Shown here in pieces: positions 45,957-55,179 of a stretch of DNA of 64,000 nucleotides. The translations under genes were made by a program, and so were the position numbers. This stretch comes from Bacillus wiedmannii (GTDB lineage Bacteria; Bacillota; Bacilli; Bacillales; Bacillaceae_G), in the NCBI RefSeq assembly GCF_001583695.1, contig NZ_LOBC01000017.1:186001-250000 (forward strand), written 5' to 3'. Positions within the stretch are counted from its first letter, which is position 1. The number at the start of each line of letters is the position of its first letter. The notes beneath the pieces were generated by a model that saw nothing but the letters and a program-made list of their open reading frames with translations, was not told the DNA's origin and made no database searches.

Positions 45957-46724
45957 TTATTTAACCGTTTCTCTTCTATTCGTCTTCATCATAATTTCAA
46001 GGAAAATTAAAATAAACAAACTTCCGTATAAACATATAATTTGAAATAACATTGGCACGAGATCTTCTGATGTAAATGTTTTAAACAGTAACATAATCGA
46101 AAGTGGAATAATTAAATATAAGTTTTTAAACCATCCTTCAAAATACATATTTATCCCTATTGTGATAATAAAAATACCTCCAGCTAATATATAACTTTGC
46201 ATTTCGGTGAATGTGAGCATTTTTGTAGGATATATCACATCTAATATCGTAACAACTCCTATTAAAAACATTGGCGCGATCATAACTAAAAACCACATAG
46301 AAAACCACGTTTTTGTAAAACTTGTTACGAAGGTCATTTTACGAAGTAGAAAATTAGGACCTATAGCAACTAAAATCAATGACAAACTATACCCAACGCA
46401 CTGAATAAGTGAGATCTGTAATAATCCGTTATTCACTATTAGGATAGAAGCAATAATCCAAAACGATACGATATTCATTACTGTAAAACCAATTTGTCTC
46501 CACGTTTCCTGTCTATCCTTTTCCATTACTTTTACAAGTTCATTTGCATATTCTTTCGGTGAGCTTCCGAAAATATCTTCTACACTTTTCCCATCACTCT
46601 CACCCTCAATTAAATGGAGTTCCGCATCTTCTATAAAATTTTCAATATCGCTTTCTTTCACACTCTTTGCCGCTAAAAATAATCTCATTTCTAATAAAAA
46701 ATTTCGTGCTTCACTTGATAACAT
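45957..46724 (-). CDS. HAAS-like domain membrane protein, first paralogue
   Basis: 255 residues with the same layout as the next gene: helical N-terminal domain (EDAELHLIEGESDGKSVEDIFGSSPKEYANEL) and six or seven membrane spans. The two proteins are clearly tandem duplicates in the first 70 residues and more diverged in the membrane part. Start ATG overlaps the PadR stop (TAATG), so translation is coupled, with GGGGAG upstream. Neither has transport signature motifs, so a sensing or repair role is possible. Confidence 0.8.
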   Translation of the reverse strand: MLSSEARNFLLEMRLFLAAKSVKESDIENFIEDAELHLIEGESDGKSVEDIFGSSPKEYANELVKVMEKDRQETWRQIGFTVMNIVSFWIIASILIVNNGLLQISLIQCVGYSLSLILVAIGPNFLLRKMTFVTSFTKTWFSMWFLVMIAPMFLIGVVTILDVIYPTKMLTFTEMQSYILAGGIFIITIGINMYFEGWFKNLYLIIPLSIMLLFKTFTSEDLVPMLFQIICLYGSLFILIFLEIMMKTNRRETVK

Positions 46725-47056
46725 TATTTTTTTCTCCCCTTCCCCTCAAGTAGACGCTCTACACTACTTTGCATCGCTTCCCAGCGATCCATAAATTCAT
46801 TAAGTGCTTCCTCGCCTTTTTCTGTTAATGTATAATATTTTCGCTTTGGGCCAGATGGAGATTCCTTCATTACACTTGTTATTAATCCTTCCTTTTGCAT
46901 TCGTATTAATAACGGATAAATACTTCCCTCACTCGCCATTGTAAAGCCATACTTCGCTAGCTTTTCACTCATTTCATAACCGTATATTTCACCTTCAGAA
47001 ATAATAGCAAGTAAGCATCCTTCTAAAATCCCTTTCAGCATTTGACTTGTCGACAT
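46724..47056 (-). CDS. PadR-family transcriptional regulator (short type)
   Basis: 110 residues, a single winged-helix domain with a short C-terminal dimer helix: MLKGILEGCLLAIISEGEIYGYEM, SEGSIYPLLIRMQKEGLI, YYTLTEKGEEAL. Start ATG follows GGAGG. First gene of an operon with two HAAS-like membrane proteins. The promoter has three copies of a palindrome (47073-47156), one ending close to the start codon, so it most likely represses itself and its operon until an inducing signal appears. Confidence 0.92.
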   Translation of the reverse strand: MSTSQMLKGILEGCLLAIISEGEIYGYEMSEKLAKYGFTMASEGSIYPLLIRMQKEGLITSVMKESPSGPKRKYYTLTEKGEEALNEFMDRWEAMQSSVERLLEGKGRKK

Positions 47057-47072
47057 AACTCAAATCCTCCCA

Positions 47073-47093
47073 CTATCTTGTTTTACAAGATAG
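47073..47093. promoter_or_regulatory. PadR operator 1
   Basis: Perfect palindrome CTATCTTGT-TTT-ACAAGATAG, centre at 47083, 17 bp before the padR start. Confidence 0.75.
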
Positions 47094-47103
47094 ACAAGCG
47101 TAA

Positions 47104-47125
47104 GTATCTTGCTTTACAAAATAGT
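47104..47125. promoter_or_regulatory. PadR operator 2, overlapping the -10 region
   Basis: TATCTTGC-TTT-ACAAAATA, centre at 47114, 31 bp from operator 1. On the minus strand its outer end overlaps TATACT, a probable -10 box, with a -35-like TTGTTT 17 bp upstream. Confidence 0.65.
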
Positions 47126-47135
47126 ATAGCAGGAA

Positions 47136-47156
47136 CTATTTTGCAAAACAAGATAG
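47136..47156. promoter_or_regulatory. PadR operator 3, over the -35 region
   Basis: CTATTTTGC-AAA-ACAAGATAG, centre at 47146, 32 bp from operator 2. Confidence 0.65.
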
Positions 47157-47251
47157 CTAACAATATTTTTCCAAATCTTTGCAGGATTTTTATTATCAAC
47201 TCTCTAAATAGAGCAATATGAGAACTTTATTACGAAGGGATGTTTTTCACC

Positions 47252-48028
47252 ATGGTTACAAATCGAGTTGTCTTTTTAACAGGTGCTGCAAGCGGTATTG
47301 GTTATGAAATGGGAAACGCTTTTGCAAAAGAAGGTGCAAAAGTTGTGATTACCGATCGTCTTGAAGAACGTGCAAAAGAAGCTGCTGAACAATTACAAAA
47401 AGAAGGCTATCAAGCTATCGGTTTAAAATGTGATGTTACATCTGAAGAAGAAATTACCGCTGCAATTTCTCAAACAGTTAATCATTTCGGTTCATTACAT
47501 ATATTAATTAACAACGCAGGAATGCAGCACGTTTCACCAATTGAAGATTTTCCAACCGAAAAGTTCGAACTACTTATTAAAATTATGCAAATCGCTCCTT
47601 TTATCGCAATTAAGCATGCCTTCCCGATCATGAAAAAACAAAAGTATGGCCGAATTATTAATGTCGCTTCCATTAATGGCCTCGTTGGATTTGCTGGGAA
47701 ATCTGCCTATAATAGCGCCAAACATGGCGTAATTGGATTAACAAAAGTTGCCGCTTTAGAAGGCGCTACTCACGGAATTACCGTTAATGCACTTTGTCCT
47801 GGTTATGTCGATACCCCTCTTGTACGTAATCAACTACAAGATTTAGCTACTACACGAAATGTTCCACTTGAAAATGTTTTAGAGGATGTCATTTATCCAC
47901 TTGTACCACAAAAGCGCCTATTACAAGTACAAGAAATCTCTGATTATGCTATGTTTTTAGCGAGTGAAAAAGCAAGAGGTATAACTGGTCAAGCAGTTGT
48001 TATCGATGGTGGCTATACTGCTCAATAA
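47252..48028 (+). CDS. 3-hydroxybutyrate dehydrogenase-type SDR
   Basis: 258 residues, full-length SDR: TGAASGIG motif, NNAG, catalytic Ser-Tyr-Lys in INVASINGLVGFAGKSAYNSAKHG (Ser, then YNSAK), and C-terminal GQAVVIDGGYTAQ. The length and wording fit D-3-hydroxybutyrate dehydrogenases, which interconvert 3-hydroxybutyrate and acetoacetate with NAD; other small-alcohol substrates cannot be excluded. I chose ATG 47252, after AAGGGA; the frame is open four codons further. Divergent from the PadR operon, so the three operators could also affect it. Confidence 0.85.
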   Translation: MVTNRVVFLTGAASGIGYEMGNAFAKEGAKVVITDRLEERAKEAAEQLQKEGYQAIGLKCDVTSEEEITAAISQTVNHFGSLHILINNAGMQHVSPIEDFPTEKFELLIKIMQIAPFIAIKHAFPIMKKQKYGRIINVASINGLVGFAGKSAYNSAKHGVIGLTKVAALEGATHGITVNALCPGYVDTPLVRNQLQDLATTRNVPLENVLEDVIYPLVPQKRLLQVQEISDYAMFLASEKARGITGQAVVIDGGYTAQ

Positions 48029-48064
48029 AAATAAAGTTTGCTCACGAAGAGCAAACTTTATTTT
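48026..48064 (+). terminator. Terminator after the dehydrogenase gene
   Basis: AAAATAAAGTTTGCTC-6-GAGCAAACTTTATTTT, starting inside the stop region. Confidence 0.9.
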
Positions 48065-48086
48065 ACTTTCTATCGCGAGGACCTTC

Positions 48087-48224
48087 CTACTTTAGTAATT
48101 GTTTAGGAAGTTTCTCGATTGCAACAATTACCCCATCTAATTTACTTTCAATACGATGGAGTAAATATAATGTTACAACAATCGGAAACCCTACATTACC
48201 TATCATCCTGATCCACTCTTCCAT
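48087..48224 (-). CDS. YvrJ-family small membrane protein
   Basis: 45 residues: MEEWIRMIGNVGFPIVVTLY then LLHRIESKLDGVIVAIEKLPKQLLK, the recognisable YvrJ pattern (one hydrophobic helix then an amphipathic helix). A consensus AGGAGG site precedes the ATG. YvrJ proteins are found in Bacillus near or far from other genes and have no established function. It is encoded just past the convergent dehydrogenase terminator. Confidence 0.85.
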   Translation of the reverse strand: MEEWIRMIGNVGFPIVVTLYLLHRIESKLDGVIVAIEKLPKQLLK

Positions 48225-48275
48225 CTTTTCCGCCTCCTTCCATTATATAAATAAGAGAAAAGAAAACATTTAGGC

Positions 48276-48432
48276 ATAAAGTGAAACTTTAATCAGTGGG
48301 GGTTTTCTTCATCCCCCACTGATTATTAGTTGAACCAATCGGGCTTTTACGGGCAGTTGACCCCCACCTAACTTCTTTGCTTCCGCTGAATTTTGAGGTG
48401 GGGGTCTTACTGCCCGTTAATGCGGGATTAAA
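48276..48432 (+). repeat. bcr1-like dispersed repeat, copy C (complete)
   Basis: About 157 bp. A 12-bp stem AATCAGTGGGGG/CCCCCACTGATT (48291-48302 with 48313-48324) is followed by a compound stem: GGGCAGT (48351-48357) with ACTGCCC (48409-48415), enclosing CCCCCACCT (48361-48369) with AGGTGGGGG (48396-48404). The size and ends fit the bcr1 repeats described for the B. cereus group, as I remember them. It fills the gap between yvrJ-like and mtnA genes. Confidence 0.75.
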
Positions 48433-48443
48433 AAAACAAGCTA

Positions 48444-49505
48444 TTATGTATTAGCTTGTCTTTCAAATAACGATGCAATTTCCCGTTTATAATCTCTGTG
48501 TATGATGCCTTTTTCAGTAATAATCCCTGTAATTAATTCATTCGGTGTTACGTCAAATGCAGGATTATAAACATCAGTACCAATTGGCGCCACTTGTTTT
48601 CCAAAAATTTTCGTAACTTCGGTTTCATCTCTTTCTTCAATAACAATTTCTGTACCTGTTTGTTTCGTAATATCAAACGTAGATAACGGAGCTGCAACGT
48701 AAAATGGAATATCGAAATACTTTGCTAATATAGCTAAATTCATTGTTCCGATTTTATTTGCTATATCTCCATTTGCGACAATCCGGTCCGCTCCTACAAT
48801 AATCGCGTTTATTTCTTTCGTTTGAATAGCATGCGCTGCCGTATTATCTGTAATAAGTGTTACATCAATATTTGCCTGTTTTAATTCCCAGGTCGTTAAA
48901 CGCCCTCCTTGTAAAACCGGTCTCGTTTCACACGCATACGCATGTAAACGTACACCTTTTTCTTTCCCAATATAAAACGGTGCTAATGCAGTACCATATC
49001 TAGCAGTTGCAATACTTCCAGCGTTACAAATTGTTAAAATGTTATCACCGTCTTTAAAGCATGTTAATGCATGTTCTCCAATACTCCGGCATACCGCTTC
49101 ATCTTCTTGCTGAATGAGAAGCGCTTCTTCTTCTAATTTTTTTTGTGCTTCTTTTATTGTAGTAATTTCTCGAATGGATTCTCTCATACGATCGATTGCC
49201 CAAAATAAATTGACTGCTGTCGGGCGTGACGTTCCTAAATAATTACAATCTCTATTAAACTTCTTTTGAAATTCTTCCTTATGTACAGTATTATATTTTT
49301 TTGATGCAAGCGCCAAGCCAAATGCAGCTACAATTCCAATTGCAGGTGCTCCTCGTACTTCTAGCATGACAATACTTTTCCATACCTCTTCAATCGTCGT
49401 TAATGTTTTGTATTCTGTACTATGCGGCAACTTTGTTTGATTTAATACTGCAATGGCATCACCTTTCCAACTGACAGATCTCGGAACAGTAACAATTGTA
49501 CTCAT
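48444..49505 (-). CDS. mtnA: 5-methylthioribose-1-phosphate isomerase
   Basis: Converts methylthioribose-1-phosphate to methylthioribulose-1-phosphate in the methionine salvage pathway. 353 residues with the MtnA landmarks: RGAPAIGI near residue 55, catalytic Cys in [12 protein letters not shown] and Asp in [20 protein letters not shown]. The ATG overlaps the mtnK stop by four bases, so the two are coupled. Both depend on the SAM riboswitch upstream of mtnK. Confidence 0.97.
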   Translation of the reverse strand: MSTIVTVPRSVSWKGDAIAVLNQTKLPHSTEYKTLTTIEEVWKSIVMLEVRGAPAIGIVAAFGLALASKKYNTVHKEEFQKKFNRDCNYLGTSRPTAVNLFWAIDRMRESIREITTIKEAQKKLEEEALLIQQEDEAVCRSIGEHALTCFKDGDNILTICNAGSIATARYGTALAPFYIGKEKGVRLHAYACETRPVLQGGRLTTWELKQANIDVTLITDNTAAHAIQTKEINAIIVGADRIVANGDIANKIGTMNLAILAKYFDIPFYVAAPLSTFDITKQTGTEIVIEERDETEVTKIFGKQVAPIGTDVYNPAFDVTPNELITGIITEKGIIHRDYKREIASLFERQANT

Positions 49506-50683
49506 GCTTTTATCCCTCCAAAAACTGTCTGTTGAAATAATGTTCGGAACAGTTGAATATCAGCACTCTTAGATTCATATTTTATTAGTTCTTTACCTAA
49601 GGATAACGCTTGTTTCTTAGCTTGAATTCTCGTTTCTTTATTTGCTATTCCATCTAAATCAGCTACATGCGCTAAGCCAATTGTTCTACGGATAAGCTCA
49701 CATCCGGCAAATCCAACGGCATCCGTAAAAATATTTTGCAAAATAATTGGCAACCATTGTTTCTCTTTCGTATATGCTTCTACACCTTCTCCAATCCATA
49801 ACTTCGTAAAAGCTTCTACAAAATAACTCCATGTTTTCTCAATATGGAAAAATAGCACACTTCTTTTTTCCTCTTCACGGGATAGTGCATTTAATAATAA
49901 ATTTGCAATAAATTGGCCAAGATCAAATCCAAATGGACCATATGTTGCAAATTCGGGATCGATTACTTTCGTTTCAGCAGGTGATGAAAAAATACTACCA
50001 GTATGTAAATCACCATGAATAAGCGCTTCTTTTCTTGTTAAGAACTTATATTTATACTGTGCTACTTTTAATTTTAAATTTTTGTCACTCCACAGTTCAT
50101 CCACCGCTAGTTGTAACTCTGGTTCATAATCATTCGTATCATAATGACTAAACGGATCTGTAAACACTAAATCTTCTGTAATTTTGCAAAGGTCTGGGTT
50201 TACAAATGCACCTTCTAGTACCCTTTTCTCTTCTGACTCTAACCCGAAATCTGAAGTATAAAACAAAACATATGCTAGAAAACGACCAATATGTTGGGAT
50301 AAAAGCGGGTACTCCTCTCCATCTATTAATCCTTTTCTTGTAATTGTTAGCCTTGATAAGTCTTCTATGACCGTTACTGCTAACTCTTCATCATGACTGT
50401 ACACTACCGGCACATATTCCGGCACATACTTCGCAAAAATTTGTAATGCTTTACTTTCAATCGTCGCTCTTTTTATAGACAGTGGCCAGCTCTCACCAAC
50501 TACTTTCGCATATGGCAGTGCTTGTTTGATTATAATAGACTTCTCTCCATCATCTAATTTGAACACGTAATTTAAATTTCCATCTCCAATTTCATGACAA
50601 ATTACATTTGCTTTCTTTTCAAAATAACCATGTTCTTTCGCATATTGTATAGCTGTCGTTTCAGTTAATGAATAATATCCCAT
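49502..50683 (-). CDS. mtnK: 5-methylthioribose kinase
   Basis: Phosphorylates methylthioribose, the first salvage step after nucleosidase cleavage. 393 residues, aminoglycoside phosphotransferase-like fold: [11 protein letters not shown] as nucleotide loop, catalytic [12 protein letters not shown] and metal-binding [17 protein letters not shown]. Start ATG follows GGGGGAG. It is the first gene downstream of the minus-strand SAM-I riboswitch and terminator. Confidence 0.97.
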   Translation of the reverse strand: MGYYSLTETTAIQYAKEHGYFEKKANVICHEIGDGNLNYVFKLDDGEKSIIIKQALPYAKVVGESWPLSIKRATIESKALQIFAKYVPEYVPVVYSHDEELAVTVIEDLSRLTITRKGLIDGEEYPLLSQHIGRFLAYVLFYTSDFGLESEEKRVLEGAFVNPDLCKITEDLVFTDPFSHYDTNDYEPELQLAVDELWSDKNLKLKVAQYKYKFLTRKEALIHGDLHTGSIFSSPAETKVIDPEFATYGPFGFDLGQFIANLLLNALSREEEKRSVLFFHIEKTWSYFVEAFTKLWIGEGVEAYTKEKQWLPIILQNIFTDAVGFAGCELIRRTIGLAHVADLDGIANKETRIQAKKQALSLGKELIKYESKSADIQLFRTLFQQTVFGGIKA

Positions 50684-50707
50684 CGTCTTCTCCCCCTTTT
50701 TTAATTC

Positions 50708-50736
50708 AGAGGTTTTTCTGACGTAGAAAAACCTCT
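50708..50736 (-). other. Second hairpin competing with the mtnK attenuator
   Basis: Perfect 12-bp stem AGAGGTTTTTCT-5-AGAAAAACCTCT. On the minus strand its first arm is the 3' half plus U tract of the terminator, so the two structures cannot form together. Confidence 0.6.
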
Positions 50737-50756
50737 TTCCACAAAGAAAGAGGTTT
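50725..50756 (-). terminator. SAM-dependent attenuator of mtnKA
   Basis: AAACCTCTTT...AAAGAGGTTT followed by T run on the minus strand. AAGAGG at the end of the aptamer can pair with CCTCTT of the terminator, giving an antiterminator when SAM is low. Confidence 0.85.
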
Positions 50757-50773
50757 GAAGTTTATCTTCTCCC

Positions 50774-50915
50774 CTCTTATCTGCCAGAAAGGTTTACTTT
50801 CTGCTGGAATTAGCACCGTGCCTTTTGGCGTAAATAAACGCCCCATTTCACAATGGTATTACGGTCGGTTGCTGGGCTTCATCGGGCCAAATCCCTCCAC
50901 CTGCTCTTGATAAGA
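50774..50915 (-). promoter_or_regulatory. SAM-I (S-box) riboswitch upstream of mtnKA
   Basis: On the minus strand: CTTATCAAGAGCAGGTGGAG, then GATGAAGCCCAGCAACC, CACGGTGCTAATTCC and a closing GCAGATAAG; all canonical S-box elements, with P1 formed by CTTATC/GATAAG. Expected to switch the salvage genes off when SAM is abundant. Confidence 0.96.
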
Positions 50916-50987
50916 GTTGTATAATTTTTCGAATTTTTAACTTTATGTTGAAGACTATACCAAGAATAAAAATCACTTGTCAACATT

Positions 50988-51767
50988 TTATTTGTATAAT
51001 TCTGGACGACGATCTGCAAAAACTGGAATTCCTTTGCGTACTTCTTTAATTTTCTCAAAATGAAGCTCTCCAAATAAAATTGATTCTTCTTCATTCGCTT
51101 CTACAACAACTTCGCCCCAAGGATCGACAATTAAAGAATGACCGGCAAACTCATTATTCGGATCCTTTCCTGCCCTATTACATGCAACAACATAACACTG
51201 ATTTTCAACTGCTCTTGCTTGCAGTAACAAACGCCAATGCGCTAAACGAACCAATGGCCATTCTGCTACAACAAATAAAACTTTTGCACCTTTAGCAGTA
51301 TGAACGCGCATCCACTCTGGAAAACGAATATCATAACAAATTGTGCCGGCGCACTCTACATCATCTAGCCTAAATTCACCTGTACTATTTCCAGCGATTA
51401 AATATTTATGTTCATCCATAAGCTGAAATAAGTGCACTTTACTATATTCATTGACTAGTTCTCCTTCCTTGTTTACCACATACATTGTATTTGTAACACC
51501 TTGCTCTGTTTGCTTCGCTATAGAACCACCGACAATATGTACACCATATTGCTTCGACCATTCTTTCAGCTTTTCTTTCGTTTGCAATCCATCCCTATCT
51601 GCAATTTCAGTAAGCCTCGTTAAATCATATCCCGTTGTCCATAGTTCTGGTAAGACAATCACATCTGGTCTTTCCTTCATCGCTTCGCTTATTTTATTTT
51701 TAGCATTCTCAATATTTTTTTCTACATCTCCAAAGACAATATCCATTTGAATACATGCGACTTTCAT
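50988..51767 (-). CDS. mtnU: Carbon-nitrogen hydrolase MtnU (omega-amidase type)
   Basis: 259 residues, nitrilase superfamily, with the catalytic triad visible: Glu in LPELWTTGYD, Lys in YSKVHLF and Cys in GTICYDIRFPEW. In B. subtilis the homologue MtnU lies in the methionine salvage cluster and is thought to convert 2-oxo-4-methylthiobutanamide-type amides made by glutamine transaminase MtnE. I used ATG 51767, which gives the family length; the open frame extends 45 codons upstream over the divergent mtnE promoter. It ends just ahead of the mtnK riboswitch, with no evident terminator. Confidence 0.93.
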   Translation of the reverse strand: MKVACIQMDIVFGDVEKNIENAKNKISEAMKERPDVIVLPELWTTGYDLTRLTEIADRDGLQTKEKLKEWSKQYGVHIVGGSIAKQTEQGVTNTMYVVNKEGELVNEYSKVHLFQLMDEHKYLIAGNSTGEFRLDDVECAGTICYDIRFPEWMRVHTAKGAKVLFVVAEWPLVRLAHWRLLLQARAVENQCYVVACNRAGKDPNNEFAGHSLIVDPWGEVVVEANEEESILFGELHFEKIKEVRKGIPVFADRRPELYK

Positions 51768-51865
51768 TTTGTCAGCCCCATTCTTAATTTTTTCTTTACA
51801 AAATACTGGAAAGATTATATCATTTGTCACTAGAATTGTAACAACTTTCAAAAGAGGTGGAAAGT

Positions 51866-53044
51866 ATGAAATTATTTCAACCTTCTGAGATAGTAACATC
51901 ATTGCCTACACAATTTTTTGCTTCACTTGTTGCAAAAGTTAACAAAGTCGTTGCAGCTGGTCACGATGTTATTAATCTAGGTCAAGGTAATCCAGATCAA
52001 CCAACACCGCAGCATATCGTAAAAGCCTTACAAGATGCTGCTGAAAAGACCATTCATCATAAATATCCGCCATTTCGCGGATACGAAAGTTTAAAAGAAG
52101 CCGTGGCAACATTCTATCAACGCGAATATGATGTAGTAGTAAATCCAAAAACAGAAGTTGCTATTTTGTTTGGTGGAAAAGCTGGATTAGTAGAATTACC
52201 ACTTTGTTTTACAAACCCTGGTGATACTATTCTCGTTCCAGATCCAGGCTATCCAGATTATTTATCAGGAGTTGCTTTAGCAAAAGCACAATTTGTAACA
52301 ATGCCGCTTATTGCAGAAAATAATTTTTTACCAGATTATACAAAAATTGATGCCACTACCGCTAAGCGTGCAAAGTTGATGTTTTTAAACTATCCAAATA
52401 ATCCTACTGGTGCTACTGCATCAAAAGATTTCTTTGATGAAACCATTCATTTTGCTAATAAACATAATATATTAGTCGTTCATGATTTTGCTTACGGTGC
52501 TATTGGATTCGATGGTCAAAAACCTGTTAGTTTCTTGCAAGCAGACGGTGCTAAAAATACAGGTATTGAAATTTACACTCTATCGAAAACTTTCAATATG
52601 GCTGGATGGCGCATCGCTTTTGCTGTGGGGAATGAAAGTGTGATTGAGACAATTAACTTATTACAAGATCATATGTATGTTAGTATTTTTGGTGCAGTTC
52701 AAGATGCTGCCCGCGAAGCACTATTAAGTTCACAGTCTTGCGTAATAGACCTTGTAAATAGTTACGAATCTCGAAGAAACGCTCTTGTTTCAGCTTGTCA
52801 CTCAATTGGTTGGAATGTAGATATTCCAACAGGCTCATTCTTTGCATGGCTTCCTGTTCCGAAAGGATATACATCTGAGCAATTTTCTGATATTTTACTA
52901 GAAAAAGCACACGTTGCAGTTGCTCCTGGTGTTGGATTTGGTGAACATGGCGAAGGATATGTCCGTGTTGGTCTCTTGCATACAGAAGATAGATTACGAG
53001 AAGCCATTAATCGAATTGATAAATTAAATTTTTTCAAAAAGTAA
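51866..53044 (+). CDS. mtnE: Methionine aminotransferase MtnE
   Basis: Last step of methionine salvage: transaminates 2-oxo-4-methylthiobutyrate to methionine, with glutamine as the preferred donor in B. subtilis. 392 residues, class I PLP fold: GQGNPDQPTP, YPNNPTGA, VVHDFAYGAIGF and the PLP lysine in TLSKTFNMAGWR. ATG 51866 is about six bases after AGAGGTGG. Divergent from mtnU with a gap of 98 bp. A different aminotransferase from PatA at 26 kb. Confidence 0.95.
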   Translation: MKLFQPSEIVTSLPTQFFASLVAKVNKVVAAGHDVINLGQGNPDQPTPQHIVKALQDAAEKTIHHKYPPFRGYESLKEAVATFYQREYDVVVNPKTEVAILFGGKAGLVELPLCFTNPGDTILVPDPGYPDYLSGVALAKAQFVTMPLIAENNFLPDYTKIDATTAKRAKLMFLNYPNNPTGATASKDFFDETIHFANKHNILVVHDFAYGAIGFDGQKPVSFLQADGAKNTGIEIYTLSKTFNMAGWRIAFAVGNESVIETINLLQDHMYVSIFGAVQDAAREALLSSQSCVIDLVNSYESRRNALVSACHSIGWNVDIPTGSFFAWLPVPKGYTSEQFSDILLEKAHVAVAPGVGFGEHGEGYVRVGLLHTEDRLREAINRIDKLNFFKK

Positions 53045-53110
53045 TTGACAACATGAAAAATATCTGACAAAATTCAGTTATCTTAAAAATTTAAACATTT
53101 CTAAATACTT

Positions 53111-53213
53111 CTTATCAAGAGCAGGTGGAGGGACGAGCCCGACGAAACCCGGCAACCGATCTACAATTGTAGACACGGTGCTAATTCTCGCAGCATTATG
53201 CTGACAGATAAGG
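53111..53213 (+). promoter_or_regulatory. SAM-I (S-box) riboswitch upstream of mtnWXBD
   Basis: CTTATCAAGAGCAGGTGGAG, GACGAAACCCGGCAACC, CACGGTGCTAATTC and GACAGATAAGGAG. P1 is CTTATC/GATAAG. TAAGGAG after the aptamer can pair with CTCCTTA in the terminator arm as an antiterminator. Confidence 0.97.
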
Positions 53214-53227
53214 AGCTGGTTGTAAAA

Positions 53228-53257
53228 AAACCTCTCCTTAGCTGAGAGGTTTTTTTA
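53228..53257 (+). terminator. SAM-dependent attenuator of mtnWXBD
   Basis: AAACCTCTC-7-GAGAGGTTT with T run; mtnW starts 22 bp after it. Confidence 0.9.
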
Positions 53258-53278
53258 TTTAACTAGGAGGTTTTAACA

Positions 53279-54523
53279 ATGAGCGGAATTATAGCAACGT
53301 ATTTAATCCATGATGATTCACATAACTTAGAAAAAAAAGCCGAGCAAATTGCACTCGGTTTAACAATTGGCTCTTGGACTCATTTGCCACACTTATTGCA
53401 AGAACAATTAAAACAGCATAAAGGCAACGTCATTCATGTTGAGGAACTAGCTGAACAAGAACATACCAATTCGTATTTACGTAAAAAAGTTAAACGCGGG
53501 ATTATTAAAATTGAATATCCGTTATTAAACTTTAGTCCGGACTTACCAGCAATTTTAACAACTACATTCGGAAAGCTATCACTTGATGGCGAAGTGAAAT
53601 TAATCGACTTAACATTTTCAGACGAGTTAAAACAATATTTCCCTGGTCCAAAATTCGGGATAGATGGTATTCGAAATCTTTTACAAGTGCATGAGCGTCC
53701 CCTTTTAATGAGTATTTTTAAAGGAATGATTGGACGAAATATTGGGTATTTAAAAACGCAATTACGCGATCAAGCAATTGGTGGTGTAGATATAGTAAAA
53801 GATGATGAAATATTATTTGAGAATACATTAACACCACTTACGAAACGCATTGTATCTGGAAAAGAAGTTTTAGAATCCGTATATGAAACATACGGACATA
53901 AAACGTTATATGCCGTAAATTTAACAGGAAGAACTTTTGATTTAAAAGAAAATGCGAAACGCGCAGTGCAAGCTGGGGCAGATATTCTATTATTTAATGT
54001 ATTTGCTTACGGACTAGATGTACTACAATCACTTGCAGAAGATGATGAAATCCCAGTTCCTATTATGGCACACCCTGCTGTAAGTGGTGCTTATTCAGCA
54101 TCCAAGTTATATGGAGTTTCCTCTCCATTATTACTAGGAAAGCTACTACGTTATGCTGGGGCTGACTTTTCATTATTCCCATCTCCATACGGAAGTGTTG
54201 CACTAGAAAAAGAGGAGGCTCTTGCCATCTCAAAACATTTAACTGAAGACGATGCATTTTTCAAGAAGAGTTTTTCTGTTCCGTCTGCTGGTATTCACCC
54301 TGGTTTCGTTCCCTTTATCTTGCGAGATTTCGGTAAAGATGTTGTTATTAATGCTGGCGGCGGGATACATGGACATCCGAGTGGGGCGCAAGGGGGCGGT
54401 AAAGCTTTCCGTACTGCAATTAATGCTACTTTGCAAAATACACCACTCCATGAAGTAGATGACATAAATTTGCATAGCGCACTACAAATATGGGGAAATC
54501 CCTCTCATGGGGTGAAATTATGA
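53279..54523 (+). CDS. mtnW: 2,3-diketo-5-methylthiopentyl-1-phosphate enolase (RuBisCO-like)
   Basis: 414 residues. A RuBisCO-like protein that enolises diketo-methylthiopentyl phosphate in methionine salvage and has no CO2-fixing activity. Seen: [12 protein letters not shown], the carbamylation-site region [10 protein letters not shown] with its lysine, and a C-terminal phosphate-binding [17 protein letters not shown]. Start ATG follows TAGGAGG. First gene of mtnWXBD; its stop overlaps the mtnX start as ATGA. Confidence 0.97.
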   Translation: MSGIIATYLIHDDSHNLEKKAEQIALGLTIGSWTHLPHLLQEQLKQHKGNVIHVEELAEQEHTNSYLRKKVKRGIIKIEYPLLNFSPDLPAILTTTFGKLSLDGEVKLIDLTFSDELKQYFPGPKFGIDGIRNLLQVHERPLLMSIFKGMIGRNIGYLKTQLRDQAIGGVDIVKDDEILFENTLTPLTKRIVSGKEVLESVYETYGHKTLYAVNLTGRTFDLKENAKRAVQAGADILLFNVFAYGLDVLQSLAEDDEIPVPIMAHPAVSGAYSASKLYGVSSPLLLGKLLRYAGADFSLFPSPYGSVALEKEEALAISKHLTEDDAFFKKSFSVPSAGIHPGFVPFILRDFGKDVVINAGGGIHGHPSGAQGGGKAFRTAINATLQNTPLHEVDDINLHSALQIWGNPSHGVKL

Positions 54524-55179
54524 GTATTCAAGTATTTTGTGATTTCGATGGCACGATTACAAATAATGATAACATTATGTCCATTATGGAAAAATTCGCA
54601 CCACCAGAAGCCGAAGAAGTAAAGAATAGAATTTTATCACAAGAGCTGTCTATTCAAGAAGGTGTTTCTCAATTATTTCAATTAATACCTACTAGTCTAC
54701 ACGATGATATGATTCAATTTTTAATAAAAACTGCTGAAATCCGTAGTGGTTTTCATGAATTTATACAATTTGTAAATAAAAATAACATTTCTTTTTACGT
54801 TATATCAGGTGGAATGGATTTCTTCGTCTATCCACTCTTACAAGGAATCATTCCAAAAGAGCAAATTTACTGTAATGAAACAGACTTTTCAAGTGAATTC
54901 ATTACAGTTAAGTGGCCGCATCCTTGTGATCATCATTGTCAAAATCATTGTGGATTATGCAAATCATCTTTAATCCGTAAATTAAGTGATACGAATGACT
55001 TCCATATTATGATTGGAGATTCAATTACTGATTTACAAGCTGCGAAACAAGCAGATAAAGTATTTGCTCGCGACTTCCTTATTACAAAGTGTGAAGAGAA
55101 TTATATTGCTTATACACCGTTTGAAACATTTCACGATGTTCAAACCCAATTAAAACATTTGTTGGAGGTGAAATCATGA
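54520..55179 (+). CDS. mtnX: 2-hydroxy-3-keto-5-methylthiopentenyl-1-phosphate phosphatase
   Basis: 219 residues, HAD superfamily: nucleophile [12 protein letters not shown] near the N-terminus, [12 protein letters not shown] (motif II Ser) and [13 protein letters not shown] (motif IV). A group of Cys/His ([13 protein letters not shown]) around residue 140 might bind a metal. ATG is in the ATGA overlap with mtnW, preceded by GGGGTG. It removes the phosphate to give the dihydroxy intermediate for MtnD. Confidence 0.96.
   Translation: MSIQVFCDFDGTITNNDNIMSIMEKFAPPEAEEVKNRILSQELSIQEGVSQLFQLIPTSLHDDMIQFLIKTAEIRSGFHEFIQFVNKNNISFYVISGGMDFFVYPLLQGIIPKEQIYCNETDFSSEFITVKWPHPCDHHCQNHCGLCKSSLIRKLSDTNDFHIMIGDSITDLQAAKQADKVFARDFLITKCEENYIAYTPFETFHDVQTQLKHLLEVKS

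Noticed and set aside
54063-54475. Minus-strand open frames inside mtnW
   Set aside because: They are shadows of mtnW codons, lack ribosome sites and have no homology that I can see.
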